64,000 nt of DNA from Chloroflexota bacterium (GTDB lineage Bacteria; Chloroflexota; UBA11872; VXOZ01): positions 717,663-781,662 of the forward strand of contig CATQHC010000002.1 of NCBI GenBank assembly GCA_958295775.1. Direction: 5' to 3'. Positions 9,259-18,272 of the stretch are shown here, one piece after another. Below the pieces are notes generated by a model. The model saw only the letters and a program-made list of their open reading frames with translations, did no database searches and was not told the origin of the DNA. Numbering within the stretch: the first letter of the stretch is position 1; every line of letters begins with the position of its first letter. The translations under genes were made by a program, and so were the position numbers.

Positions 9259-12216
9259 GTGTCTACGTATCTAAGACCGGCCCTCATTGGCATATTGCTT
9301 ACGTTGCTGGCAACGGTGCTGGTAGCGTGCAGCGTGCAGCCTCCTCCTGTAGTGGCCCCTGAGCCCACGGCACCGCCCGCGCCCACAGAAGTCCCCGCGC
9401 CTACGCCTGCTCCCGAGCCTGTAGCTCCCACGCCAATACCGGTCGCGGAGCTTACTCCCGATTCGGTATTGCCGCTTGATCCTGTGGTGACGCATGGCAC
9501 GCTGAGCAACGGCATGACGTACTACATCAGACACAACGAAGAGCCCAGGAACCGCGTGCAATTGATGATGGTCGTCCGGGCCGGTTCCGTCCTTGAGGAG
9601 GAGTCGGAGCGCGGGTTGGCGCACTTCGCTGAACACATGGCCTTCAACGGCACCGAACGCTTTGAAAAGCAGCAGATCGTAGAGTACCTCGAGTCACTCG
9701 GAGTCAACTTTGGGCCGGACCTCAATGCCTCAACCGGCTTTGACACCACCACCTACGAGCTTGAGGTACCCACAGAAGACCCCGTAGTCTTGGAAACCGC
9801 GTTCCAAATCCTCAGCGACTGGGCATACGCCATCTCCTTCGATCCGGAAGAAGTCGAGAAGGAACGTGGGGTAGTCATTGAAGAGTGGCGCACGAGGCTG
9901 GGCTACAGCGATCGCTTCCTCAACCATTGGATTCCCTTGGTGTTCGGCTCCTCGCGTTATACGGACCGCTTGCCCATCGGCCTCCTCGAAGTCTTGGAGA
10001 CCGCGACCGCTGAAGACCTACGGGGATTTTATGAGCGTTGGTATCGACCGAACCTGATGGCCGTAGTCGTCGTCGGCGATATTGACGTTGCCGAAATGGA
10101 AACGCTCGTGCGCCGCCACTTTGCGCCGCCTCCCGAAGGGGAAGCGCTGCAAGAGCGCGCCGCGGTGCAACCGCCGACGGAGCGGCCCCGCTTCGAGGTG
10201 CCGAGCCACGCAGAGCCCCGTGTAACGGTGTTTACCGATCCCGAGGCTACGGGCACGAGTACGTTCCTCGTGCGCACGATTCCTTCGGGTTATGGCGTTA
10301 CGCTGGCAGCTTACCGGGATATTCTGATCGAGCGGCTGTCATTCATGATGTTCAATGCGCGGCTATTCGAGCTTAGCCGCACGCCCAACCCTCCGTACCT
10401 TGGCGCGAGTGCGGGACGCGGGGGTCTATCGGACACCGCGGACATGTTCGTCTTCTCGCTTGCCATTGAAAAAGACGGTGTCGAAGCCGGACTTAACGCC
10501 ATGCTTGAGGAAATGCAGCGCGTGCGCCAGCATGGCTTTACCACTTCCGAACTGGATCGCGAAAAAGCCAATCTGCTCAGCTTCATGGAGAGTTACTACG
10601 AGAGGCGCGGCCAACTGGAATCCAGATCGCTCGCCGACGAGTACATAGAACACTTCTTGAGCAGCACGGTCGCACCGGGCGTCGAGATGGAGTGGGAATT
10701 GGTGCAGCTTCTCTTGCCGCAGATCACCCTGGACGAGGTCGACGCGTTTGGTCACTTCTGGAGCGAGCCCGGTAACACCGTCCTGCTGGTAACCGGCCCC
10801 GAAGACATCGGCCCGGGCACTAAGGACGAACTCAAAGAGGCAGTCACGCAGCAGCTTGTCGACGCACACGCGCTTGAAGTGGCGGGTTACGAAGATGAAG
10901 CCGCCGACCAAACTCTCTTGGCGACAATTCCAACCGCCGGCTCCATCACAGAAGAACAGGCAATTGAATCCATCGATGCCGTGCAATGGACGCTTTCCAA
11001 CGGCATCACCGTAGTCGCTAGGCAGACCAACTTCAACAACGACCAAGTGCTCTTCCGGTCATTCAGTCCGGGCGGGAATTCGCTCGTTGCGGACGAAGAC
11101 TATTTCTCGGCCACGCACGCCGCCTCACTCGTTGCCGGCAGCGGTGCCGGTCCGCATGACAGTGTTGCCTTGGATAAGCTCCTGGCCGGCAAGCGGGTTG
11201 CGGTTTCTCCGTACATTGGTTCGCAGTTCGAAGGCTTCAGCGGCAGCGCTTCGCCGCAGGACCTGGAGACGATGTTCCAACTGATCACCTTGTACGCCAC
11301 CGACCCGAATATTGACCCCGTTTACTTTGAGACCTACGTTACCAGGTTGCAGGACGCGGCCGAGAACCGCCTCATGGACCCGGATACACTGTTCTTCGAC
11401 GAAGTACGTAGAATTCTCTTCCAAGACCACTACCGGCGGCGCCCGCTCACTGTCGAGTTGCTCGATGAATTAGATATGGAGCGCACACTGGCAGTGTACA
11501 CGGACCGCTTTGCGGACGTGGGCGACTCGACGTTTGTGTTCGTAGGCGCATTCGATTGGGACGCGCTGCGCGCGTTGACCGAGACGTACTTGGCCAGTCT
11601 GCCGGTTTCCGGTCGTGCCGAGCAGTGGCAAGACCCCAATATCGATCCACCGTCCGGTCTCATTGACGAGGAAATCTATTTCGGCATCGAGCCGCGGAGC
11701 ACGACGATTTTGATATTCGCCGGGGACTTGGAGTGGGACCGGCAGGAAGCATTGATTATTGCGCTCATGGGCGAAATTCTCCAAATTCGCTTGCGAGAAG
11801 AGATTCGTGAGGAACTCGGCGGCACGTACGGCGTGAGCGTTAGCGCCTCGACCTCCTCAATCCCAGACTCCGAGTACCAAGTATACGCCTACTTTGGCAG
11901 CGATCCCGATCGCGTTGAGGAACTCTTTGCCGCAATCCAGCGAGAGTTGAATTGGCTGATTGATGGCGGCGAACAGAAGTATCTCGACACTTCCAAAGAG
12001 CTCTTCCGTTCCTCCAGAGAGGAGCAAGTCGAGGAGAATTCCTTCTGGCTGGGCCAAATCAGTTCTGTACTACAGCGCGGTGAGGACTTTGCCGTGATCA
12101 ATAGTTACTTAGACCGTTTGGATGCTGTGACCTTAGACCAAGTGTCGGCAGCAGCCGAACGCTACCTCACGCTCGACCGCTACATTCGCGTGGTGCTGTT
12201 CCCGAAAGAGGAGTAG
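9259..12216 (+). CDS. M16 family zinc metalloprotease, lipoprotein (PqqL-like, two-domain pair)
   Basis: 985 residues from GTG 9259, five bases after TAAGGAGA. The frame is open further up, but only this start places a lipoprotein signal (LIGILLTLLATVLVAC, lipid Cys24) at the N-terminus. A Pro/Ala/Thr linker (about 27-65) leads to the first M16 domain, with the inverted zinc motif HFAEH (His122, Glu125, His126). A downstream acidic stretch, EKERGVVIEEWR, supplies the third ligand. Half-way, VQWTLSNGITVVARQT opens the second M16 pair without the zinc motif, as in pitrilysin/PqqL proteins. The C-terminus has LREEIREELGGTYGVSV, also typical. It should be an outward-facing peptidase anchored to the membrane. 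Confidence 0.92.
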   Translation: MSTYLRPALIGILLTLLATVLVACSVQPPPVVAPEPTAPPAPTEVPAPTPAPEPVAPTPIPVAELTPDSVLPLDPVVTHGTLSNGMTYYIRHNEEPRNRVQLMMVVRAGSVLEEESERGLAHFAEHMAFNGTERFEKQQIVEYLESLGVNFGPDLNASTGFDTTTYELEVPTEDPVVLETAFQILSDWAYAISFDPEEVEKERGVVIEEWRTRLGYSDRFLNHWIPLVFGSSRYTDRLPIGLLEVLETATAEDLRGFYERWYRPNLMAVVVVGDIDVAEMETLVRRHFAPPPEGEALQERAAVQPPTERPRFEVPSHAEPRVTVFTDPEATGTSTFLVRTIPSGYGVTLAAYRDILIERLSFMMFNARLFELSRTPNPPYLGASAGRGGLSDTADMFVFSLAIEKDGVEAGLNAMLEEMQRVRQHGFTTSELDREKANLLSFMESYYERRGQLESRSLADEYIEHFLSSTVAPGVEMEWELVQLLLPQITLDEVDAFGHFWSEPGNTVLLVTGPEDIGPGTKDELKEAVTQQLVDAHALEVAGYEDEAADQTLLATIPTAGSITEEQAIESIDAVQWTLSNGITVVARQTNFNNDQVLFRSFSPGGNSLVADEDYFSATHAASLVAGSGAGPHDSVALDKLLAGKRVAVSPYIGSQFEGFSGSASPQDLETMFQLITLYATDPNIDPVYFETYVTRLQDAAENRLMDPDTLFFDEVRRILFQDHYRRRPLTVELLDELDMERTLAVYTDRFADVGDSTFVFVGAFDWDALRALTETYLASLPVSGRAEQWQDPNIDPPSGLIDEEIYFGIEPRSTTILIFAGDLEWDRQEALIIALMGEILQIRLREEIREELGGTYGVSVSASTSSIPDSEYQVYAYFGSDPDRVEELFAAIQRELNWLIDGGEQKYLDTSKELFRSSREEQVEENSFWLGQISSVLQRGEDFAVINSYLDRLDAVTLDQVSAAAERYLTLDRYIRVVLFPKEE

Positions 12217-12382
12217 CCCGGAGCAGAATGTCCAGGCTACCATCGTGGCGCAGCATTGGGTTTGAGCGGCGGACAGGCACAGGATGCGCTGTCCCTGTCC
12301 GCCACAGTGTTCTCTGCGCGTGAAAGCGGCCGCACTATGGTTTTTGCTGCTGGTGGCACAGCCCGCCGCCGGGGAGCGTCCC

Positions 12383-13501
12383 GTGAGCCAAGCTGAAATC
12401 GAGCAACGCATTCACCAGGTTCTCTCTGAGTTCCAGGCGCACAGCCCGTTCTTTGCGGGCTATCCGGTGAATCAGGATTTCGATTACTCCGCGCTCTACC
12501 CCCTGCTGAGCTACCCCGCGAATAACGTGGGCGACCCCTTCGGCTTTTCGCGCTATCTAACGAATACACACGAGACGGAGCGCGAAGTCGTGCGCGAGGT
12601 GGCGGAGTTGGCGCGCCTGCCGGCGGATGAGGCCTGGGGCTACGTCACGGCGGGCGGTACTGAAGGCAATATGTATGGCATCTACTTGGGCCGCGAGTTG
12701 CTGCGCGATCCCATCGCCTACTTCTCGCAGGACACGCACTATTCGGTGCTGAAGATTCTGCACGTCTTGAACGTGCGCAACATCATGATCCGCAGCCAAG
12801 AGAACGGCGAGATAGACTACGACGACCTGCGCGAGTCGATGCGCATCAACCGTGACGTGCCGGCGCTGATCGTGGCCAACATCGGCACCACGATGAAGGG
12901 CGCCGTAGACGATCTGGAGCGCATTCACGGCATTGCCGACGAACTCTCGCTGCCACGCTACTACATCCATGCCGATGCGGCCCTGAGCGGGATGATCCTG
13001 CCTTTCGTTGCTGATCCGCAGCCGTTCGGATTCGACAGCGGCATCGACAGCATCGCAATCTCGGGCCATAAGCTGATCGGGTCGCCGGTGCCGTGCGGTG
13101 TGGTCGTGACCAAGCGCGAGTACACGGCCCAGATTGGCCGCGCCATCGAGTACGTGGGCGCCCTGGACACGACGCTGCTTGGCTCGCGCAGCGCGCTCTC
13201 GCCCATGATCATCTGGTATGCCTTTGCCAAGCACGGGCGGGAGGGCTACCGCCGGATCGTGGCGCAGATGCTCGACACCGCTGAGTATGCGGTGCAGCAG
13301 TTCAACGCCAATGGGATCCCCGCCTGGCGCGCCAAGAATAGCGCCACGGTTGTCATCCCGCGGCCTTCGCCGTACGTCGTCTTCGAGTGGCAGCTTGCGC
13401 CGCTGCACGACATCGCTCACCTGATTACCATGCCGCACGTCACCCGGGAAATGGTCGATGCGGTTGTCGCCGATTGCCTGGAGTGGCCGGCGGAAACATG
13501 A
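12383..13501 (+). CDS. PLP-dependent group II decarboxylase, histidine decarboxylase-like
   Basis: 372 residues from GTG 12383, preceded by GGGGAG. The frame extends upstream through a hydrophobic stretch that looks like a signal peptide, but cytosolic relatives begin at this point. The sequence has the fold-type I PLP pattern: FFAGYPVNQDFDY near the start, TAGGTEGNMYGIYLGRE, QDTHYSVLKIL (His119 stacking on the ring), HADAALSG (Asp198 to pyridine N) and SGHKLIG with Schiff-base Lys230. This order and length fit bacterial PLP histidine decarboxylase better than longer glutamate decarboxylases. Product would be histamine if specificity holds. The stop overlaps the start of an ACT-domain gene, so the two are translationally coupled. 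Confidence 0.8.
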   Translation: MSQAEIEQRIHQVLSEFQAHSPFFAGYPVNQDFDYSALYPLLSYPANNVGDPFGFSRYLTNTHETEREVVREVAELARLPADEAWGYVTAGGTEGNMYGIYLGRELLRDPIAYFSQDTHYSVLKILHVLNVRNIMIRSQENGEIDYDDLRESMRINRDVPALIVANIGTTMKGAVDDLERIHGIADELSLPRYYIHADAALSGMILPFVADPQPFGFDSGIDSIAISGHKLIGSPVPCGVVVTKREYTAQIGRAIEYVGALDTTLLGSRSALSPMIIWYAFAKHGREGYRRIVAQMLDTAEYAVQQFNANGIPAWRAKNSATVVIPRPSPYVVFEWQLAPLHDIAHLITMPHVTREMVDAVVADCLEWPAET

Positions 13502-13725
13502 ACCAGCCCCTTAGCGACAACACTGCGCGCGCGCGCCGCATCATCGTGATTGTGCCCGATGAGCCGGGCTCGTTGGCGCGCGTAACGCAGGTGCTCGCGG
13601 AAGCGGAGATCAATATCGAGGAAATTGACGGACGCCTGGTCGGTGATCTTGGCGTGCTTACGCTCCGCACGAGTGACGACAACGACCTCGCGCGCTCCCT
13701 GCTTGATAGCGACTCTCTGCTTTAG
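13498..13725 (+). CDS. Small ACT-domain protein
   Basis: 75 residues. The ATG at 13498 overlaps the decarboxylase stop (ATGA). The protein is essentially one ACT domain: RRIIVIVPDEPGSLARVTQVL is the first strand, the Gly-containing ligand loop and the first helix, followed by INIEEIDGRLVGDLGVLTLRTSD. ACT domains bind amino acids and regulate enzymes of amino acid metabolism. Tight coupling to a PLP decarboxylase suggests it is a separate regulatory subunit, sensing the substrate or product amino acid. That role is inference. The C-terminal tail is only about 10 residues, so no second domain is present. Confidence 0.75.
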   Translation: MNQPLSDNTARARRIIVIVPDEPGSLARVTQVLAEAEINIEEIDGRLVGDLGVLTLRTSDDNDLARSLLDSDSLL

Positions 13726-13860
13726 CGGTCTATCGCCTTGTCTTGATGCGTAGAAAGATCAGCGTCCCAGCGTGTCATTCCTGTAAGTGTCAGGTTATTC
13801 GTTGACAGTTCCGGTTGAAATAGATGGTGGTTCCAGCTTCGTATGTCAACAGCAACTCAT

Positions 13861-13993
13861 GTCATTCCGAACGAAGCGTAGCGGAGAGAGGAATCTAGTG
13901 TGGTGAGGCGATGAACTGGGTGCAGCTTGGTCCCTAGATTCCGCGTCTTTGACGAAGTCAGCGAACCCTGTTCGACGCTGCGCTTGGAATGAC
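13861..13993. repeat. MITE-like element with nested inverted repeats
   Basis: The 133-bp unit begins GTCATTCC and ends GGAATGAC. An inner pair GGAATCTAG (13890-13898) and CTAGATTCC (13934-13942) is also inverted. The left arm contains CGAACGAAGCGTAGCGGAG, a text widespread as dispersed repeats in many bacterial genomes. The whole can fold as a long hairpin with an interrupted stem. It lies directly upstream of the tyrosine recombinase. Confidence 0.7.
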
Positions 13994-14068
13994 ACTCATA
14001 TACAACATACGAATGACAAACACAGAGACGCTATAAGCACCCGCTTTCCCCGTATGCAAGGAGCCCGT

Positions 14069-15019
14069 ATGGGTATATCTGATTCGCCTTCACTCTGGCA
14101 GGATTGCCGCCAATTCCTCGATTATTGCGGGTACCTCAACCGCTCGCCGCAGACGGTGTGCACGTATCGGCAGATGCTCACTGACCTCGTACGCTATTGC
14201 GAAAAGACTAAGCGGCAGGTGGCGCGTGTGGAAGATCTCACGCTGCCCGTGATTACGGCCTTTCTTGCGTGGAAACGCACCCACACGAGCGCATCGACAC
14301 TGGCAAAATATGCCTCATGTTTACGAAGTATGCTGCGCTATTTCAGCCTGCATGAGGACCGCGACGTTCTTGTCTACGACAAGGTGCAACTACCCAAGCT
14401 GCAGCGCCACGCGCCCCGCAATGTCCCAACCGCTGAAGACATCGTGCATCTCTTTCGGTCCATTCCACAGGATTCGCCGCAGGGCAAGCGCGACCGTGCG
14501 CTTGTGATGCTTTTCTTCTCCACAGGGCTACGTTTGGCGGAACTCTGCGCGCTCGACCGCGCCGATCTACCCATTGAGCGCCTGGGATCCGATCAACTCT
14601 TGCAGATCATCATCAGAGGCAAGGGCGACAAAGACCGGCCGGTCTTTCTGCAGCAGGGAGCGCAACTGGCAGTGCACGAGTACCTGGCCACCCGTGAAGA
14701 CGAGTTTCCTCCGCTGTTCATACGCTACCGTCCCGGCAAGTCCGCTGAGGATGACGCCGAGGATAAGGAAAAAAGACTCTCGCCGCGCATGGTGCGCAAG
14801 ATCATCACGCAGCATGCCCGGAGATCGGGCGTAGGACATCTGGCGCCGCATGCGCTGCGGCACGGCTTTGCCGTTGACTTGCTGCGCAACGACGTAAACC
14901 TGCGCGTAATTCAAGAGCTTCTCGGCCACTCTAGCCTGTCCACAACCCAAATCTACACCCACTTGGTAAACCGCGCCCTCGCGGATGCAGTCCGTCATCG
15001 GGCCGATCCCGCAGGGTAA
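14069..15019 (+). CDS. XerC/XerD-like tyrosine recombinase
   Basis: 316 residues from ATG 14069 after CAAGGAG; longer starts in the same frame lie in the repeat upstream. Residues 5-100 form the SAM-like core-binding domain (DCRQFLDYCGYLNRSPQTVCTYRQ). Residues 115-310 form the catalytic domain with the full set: Arg155 (STGLRLAELCAL), a Lys in the GKGDKDR beta-hairpin (185-188), His261 and Arg264 (HALRHGFA), His287 (LLGHSSLSTTQ) and Tyr296 nucleophile (IYTH). A plausible acidic insert at 224-236 (KSAEDDAEDKEK) precedes the His-Arg motif. It may serve chromosome dimer resolution or act as an orphan integrase. No paired Xer gene or attachment site is evident. Confidence 0.88.
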   Translation: MGISDSPSLWQDCRQFLDYCGYLNRSPQTVCTYRQMLTDLVRYCEKTKRQVARVEDLTLPVITAFLAWKRTHTSASTLAKYASCLRSMLRYFSLHEDRDVLVYDKVQLPKLQRHAPRNVPTAEDIVHLFRSIPQDSPQGKRDRALVMLFFSTGLRLAELCALDRADLPIERLGSDQLLQIIIRGKGDKDRPVFLQQGAQLAVHEYLATREDEFPPLFIRYRPGKSAEDDAEDKEKRLSPRMVRKIITQHARRSGVGHLAPHALRHGFAVDLLRNDVNLRVIQELLGHSSLSTTQIYTHLVNRALADAVRHRADPAG

Positions 15020-15137
15020 TCCGCCCTTGCGCATGAGCTACATCAGTCAATTGAGGCTCGTGCGCTCAGACTGCTCTTAGGTAAACGCGGTAGCGTGTCT
15101 AGCAATAAACGGTCTACTCATGCCCAGGAGGTTGGCA

Positions 15138-16145
15138 ATGAACGTGCGTGAACTAGCAAATGCAGGGAAGAATGGCGCCGGTCAGGATACCAGCCTGCGC
15201 GATTACATTCTCGAGGAGTTCATAGAAGACTATCAAGAGGGTGAGATCAATCGGCGGGACGCGCTCCAGCGCATCGCCGCGATCACGGGCAGCGCTGCTA
15301 TTGCCAGCGCCATCTTGGCTGCGTGCGCCGGGCCGGACGAGCCAGCAGCCTCGCAGGAGGACGCCAGCGAACCCTCCGCCCAACCGGCTTCGCCTACCGC
15401 CGGGGCGCAGTCTGCCACTGAAAGCACACCGGGAGTGACCGTGTCTCCTGAAGACCCTGACATCGTGGCGAACGAAGTCGAAGCGCCCGGAGAAGGCGTG
15501 GCGCTGATGGGCTACCTTGCCAGGCCAAGTGGTGACGGACAGTTCCCCGCAGTGTTGGTCTGTCACGAGAATCGCGGCTTGAATGAACACATCCGTGACG
15601 TTGCCCGGCGCTTGGCCAAGGCTGGGTACGTGGGATTGGCACTCGACATGCTATCCCGGCAAGGCGGCACCGATGCCGCGGGCGGCGCCTCCAGCGCCCC
15701 GGGCCTGCTCAGCAACACGCCGCCGCAGCAGTTCGTGGCTGACTTCAGGGCCGGACTGCACTTTCTTCAGTCCCAGGCATTTGTAACGCCGGACCGCATC
15801 GGCATGACGGGTTTCTGTTTTGGCGGCGGCGTGACCTGGCGCTGCGCTACGCAGATCCCGGAGCTAAAGGCAGCCGTGCCCTTCTACGGGCCAAATCCAC
15901 CTTTGGCCGACGTTTCGAAGATTGAGGCCGCCGTCCTTGCCATCTACGCGGAGCAAGACCGGCGCATCAATGCGGGCATAGACGCGATCGAGACTGCCAT
16001 GCAGGAGAACAATAAGACGTTCCAGAAAATTATCTACCCCAATGCCAACCACGCGTTTCACAACGATACGAGTTCGCGCTACGTCGAAGCAGCCGCGAAA
16101 GACGCCTGGCAGCAGACCTTGTCTTGGTTCGCAGCGCATCTATAG
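15138..16145 (+). CDS. Dienelactone hydrolase family lipoprotein
   Basis: 335 residues from ATG 15138 with AGGAGG upstream. An N-terminal amphipathic segment (LRDYILEEFIEDYQEGEINRRDAL) precedes a hydrophobic stretch and a lipobox ending LAAC with Cys63. The RR at 39-40 makes Tat export possible. A low-complexity linker (64-105) leads to the hydrolase domain. Its triad resembles dienelactone hydrolase: nucleophile Cys227 in GFCFGGG, Asp274 (AEQDRR), His305 (NANHAF), plus the Glu144 gate (CHENRG). It is therefore a cysteine hydrolase on the outer face of the membrane. A strong hairpin terminator lies just after the gene. Confidence 0.88.
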   Translation: MNVRELANAGKNGAGQDTSLRDYILEEFIEDYQEGEINRRDALQRIAAITGSAAIASAILAACAGPDEPAASQEDASEPSAQPASPTAGAQSATESTPGVTVSPEDPDIVANEVEAPGEGVALMGYLARPSGDGQFPAVLVCHENRGLNEHIRDVARRLAKAGYVGLALDMLSRQGGTDAAGGASSAPGLLSNTPPQQFVADFRAGLHFLQSQAFVTPDRIGMTGFCFGGGVTWRCATQIPELKAAVPFYGPNPPLADVSKIEAAVLAIYAEQDRRINAGIDAIETAMQENNKTFQKIIYPNANHAFHNDTSSRYVEAAAKDAWQQTLSWFAAHL

Positions 16146-16219
16146 CTCTAGTTGCTCGATAGTCACCAGGAAATTATCGTTGCTGCAGGTGCTGACTTGG
16201 CGTTGCCGCTAAAGCAAGA

Positions 16220-16246
16220 GGAGCCGCCCCAAATTGGGGCGGCTCC
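16220..16246. terminator. Bidirectional rho-independent terminator
   Basis: Perfect 11-bp GC-rich stem GGAGCCGCCCC / GGGGCGGCTCC with a 5-base loop AAATT. It sits between two convergent genes (stop at 16145 plus, stop at 16298 minus). The plus side is followed by TTCATTGT; the T run is weak but the stem is strong. Confidence 0.8.
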
Positions 16247-16297
16247 TTCATTGTCAGCCAGGTGCGAAATGCAAGGCCGGATGGGAAGAAACTGCGG

Positions 16298-17728
16298 CTA
16301 CTTCGCCGATTCTTCCGCCAAGATGTTCTCCAGAATTGGCTTGACATTCTTCAAGCCGTCGGCCGGGGCCACCGTACCGGCGATCATGTCGCCCCACAGC
16401 GGTCTGACCGCTTCCTCTAACATACGCGGCCACGCTGAAGTGACGAGCGCGGGGTCGCCGCCGTTGCCACCGAGGGGAAGCGAGTTGACAAAGGTATCAA
16501 CACGCACGCCAGGCCGTTCCTGATACAAGTCACGCAGGAACTTCTCCGCACCCTCGAGCCGTGCCGGGATATTGCTGGTAAGCAGCGCCCACCGGTCTTC
16601 CGGAATGTGGAATTTGACGAATTCCCAGGCTAGGTCAGTTGCCTTCGACTGGGTGCCAACACCATAGCCCCAAATCTTGAACTCAGGCAGAGAAACCGCG
16701 GCCTTCGGGAATGGCGTGAACGCCCAGTCGATGTCTGTCGTGTCACGGTACCCGCCAAGCTGCCATGACCCCATCTTGATCACGCCGGTCTGACCGAGCG
16801 TGAAGTGAGTGAAGCCCGCGCCGGGCTCACCCAGATTCTCATTGGCCTGATCGCGTGAGGGCCACGACCTATCCTGAAGTTGGAGAGCAATATAGGACTC
16901 ATAGGCCTCGATCACTTCCGGTGAATCACAGGTGATTGACTGGAAGTCATCCGAAATCCAGGCGCCCTCCCAGAGCATCGGCGTATTGGGATAGTAGTTG
17001 ATGCCGACCCGATCCAGGCCGTACTGGGTGTACTTGCCGCCGGACTCCTTCGTCAATTGGAGCATCGTGGCGCGGAACTCGTCCCACGTCCACGAGTTTT
17101 CCCAGTCTTCCGAGGGTTCATCGACGCCGGCGTCGGTAAAGAGCGTCCGGTTATAGAGCAGCGCGATCGCCTCACCGTGATGGTACGTGGTCAGACCGTA
17201 GACATTGCCTTCGAATGAGGAAAACGTCGTGCGGCCGTCCCTGGCGAACTGCGTCATGTCGTAGTTGTCGCGCTTGATGAGATCGTCAAGCGGCTGGACG
17301 AGGCCGTTGCGCACGTACAAGGGCGGCGCAAGACACATAAAGCAATCGACCAAGACACCACCGGCCAACATCGTCGTCAGCTCGATGCCCTGACCAACCA
17401 AGCTCCCTGGGGCGACAACGAGCTCAACGGTAGCGCCCGGGTTGGCTTCGGCAAACGGGTTCAGCATAACGCTTTCCACGTTGCCCAAGTCTCGTTCCGA
17501 GAACCAGGAGTAGTACTGAATCGTAACTTCCTCTGCCACAGGAGCCTCGTCCGCCGGTTTCTCTTCCGCCATCTCCTCTTTGGCTTCGGGCTCCGCCGCC
17601 ATAGGCGCCGTGGTAGCCGTGCCGCAGGCGGCCAAGATGGCGACACTCAGGCCGCCAACCCCAGCACTCGCCAGCACTCGCCGACGTGTCATTCCGGCAA
17701 AAATTCTCTCTTCGCGTTCAGTCTGCAT
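16298..17728 (-). CDS. ABC transporter solute-binding protein, family 1 (sugar-type), Tat lipoprotein
   Basis: 476 residues from ATG 17728, preceded by AAGGAGG; longer frames upstream lack a site. The leader has RRR at 15-17 and a lipobox ending AACG with Cys35, then an acidic linker (PEAKEEMAEEKPADE). The body follows the extracytoplasmic sugar-binding pattern: VTIQYYSWFSERDLGNVESVMLNPF near the start, FEGNVYGLTTYHHGEAIALLYNRTLF in the middle, and SKATDLAWEFVKF and WPRMLEEAVRPLWG near the end. No permease or ATPase gene is adjacent, so its transporter partners lie elsewhere. Ligand unknown, probably a sugar or oligosaccharide. Confidence 0.88.
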   Translation of the reverse strand: MQTEREERIFAGMTRRRVLASAGVGGLSVAILAACGTATTAPMAAEPEAKEEMAEEKPADEAPVAEEVTIQYYSWFSERDLGNVESVMLNPFAEANPGATVELVVAPGSLVGQGIELTTMLAGGVLVDCFMCLAPPLYVRNGLVQPLDDLIKRDNYDMTQFARDGRTTFSSFEGNVYGLTTYHHGEAIALLYNRTLFTDAGVDEPSEDWENSWTWDEFRATMLQLTKESGGKYTQYGLDRVGINYYPNTPMLWEGAWISDDFQSITCDSPEVIEAYESYIALQLQDRSWPSRDQANENLGEPGAGFTHFTLGQTGVIKMGSWQLGGYRDTTDIDWAFTPFPKAAVSLPEFKIWGYGVGTQSKATDLAWEFVKFHIPEDRWALLTSNIPARLEGAEKFLRDLYQERPGVRVDTFVNSLPLGGNGGDPALVTSAWPRMLEEAVRPLWGDMIAGTVAPADGLKNVKPILENILAEESAK

Positions 17729-18272
17729 TGCCACTGCCTCCTTAAAAGCAGATACTTTCCAATACACCACCAGAGCTACAATGGTAGCCTTAGTGTCATT
17801 CACTTTACTCTCTCCGCCCAGAACCGTCAAGTAGAATGACTCCGGCCGGTCCCCCTGACTGTATGCATGTTTTCTGATTGACAGTCTGGACGTGTAAGGT
17901 CTTAGCCCTTGTTGATCAGAGTGAGCCAGAGCAGCGCTCGCCTTGCACTCTGTGCACCAAATTCCGTAGGATTACATACGCGCGTTTACAAACCTAGATA
18001 TATCGCCGTGCTGTGCCCCTTATGCGGCTCGGCTTGAGCCTGTGCCTTTCCCACCGTTCACGCTGAGCCTGTCGAAGCGCAGAGAGTAGACTTCGCCCAA
18101 AAAGCAATCGAGAGAAGTGCAGGCTTTCGGACCGATATTCCAGCGCAAGCCGGAATTCAGATTCCGCAGGCTCCGCGTTCATGTAAAGAGGGGCGTCATG
18201 ACCTTAACGCAGAAGACGGCCGCCTAGCAGGAAAACCCATCGCAAGTGGGTCCGCAACCCGAACAAATCGCG
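17729..18272. other. Intergenic stretch with degenerate repeat fragments
   Basis: About 540 bp between two minus-strand genes. It contains a fragment CACGCTGAGCCTGTCGAAGC (about 18059-18078), a text frequent in dispersed bacterial repeats. An imperfect inverted repeat lies around 18136-18160 (ATTCCAGCG...CCGGAAT). No gene is supported. Confidence 0.5.

Noticed and set aside
12284-12382. Upstream extension of the decarboxylase frame with a signal-like hydrophobic stretch
   Set aside because: No ribosome site supports the early starts, relatives of this enzyme are cytosolic, and GTG 12383 has GGGGAG at good spacing. Kept only as a remark.
12557-13438. 293-codon minus-strand open frame
   Set aside because: Antisense shadow of the PLP decarboxylase in high-GC DNA; Arg/His/Asp-rich without domain signal.
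18059-18160. Possible riboswitch or structured RNA upstream of the exonuclease region
   Set aside because: The visible structure is explained by fragments of common dispersed repeats, and there is no matching downstream gene orientation.
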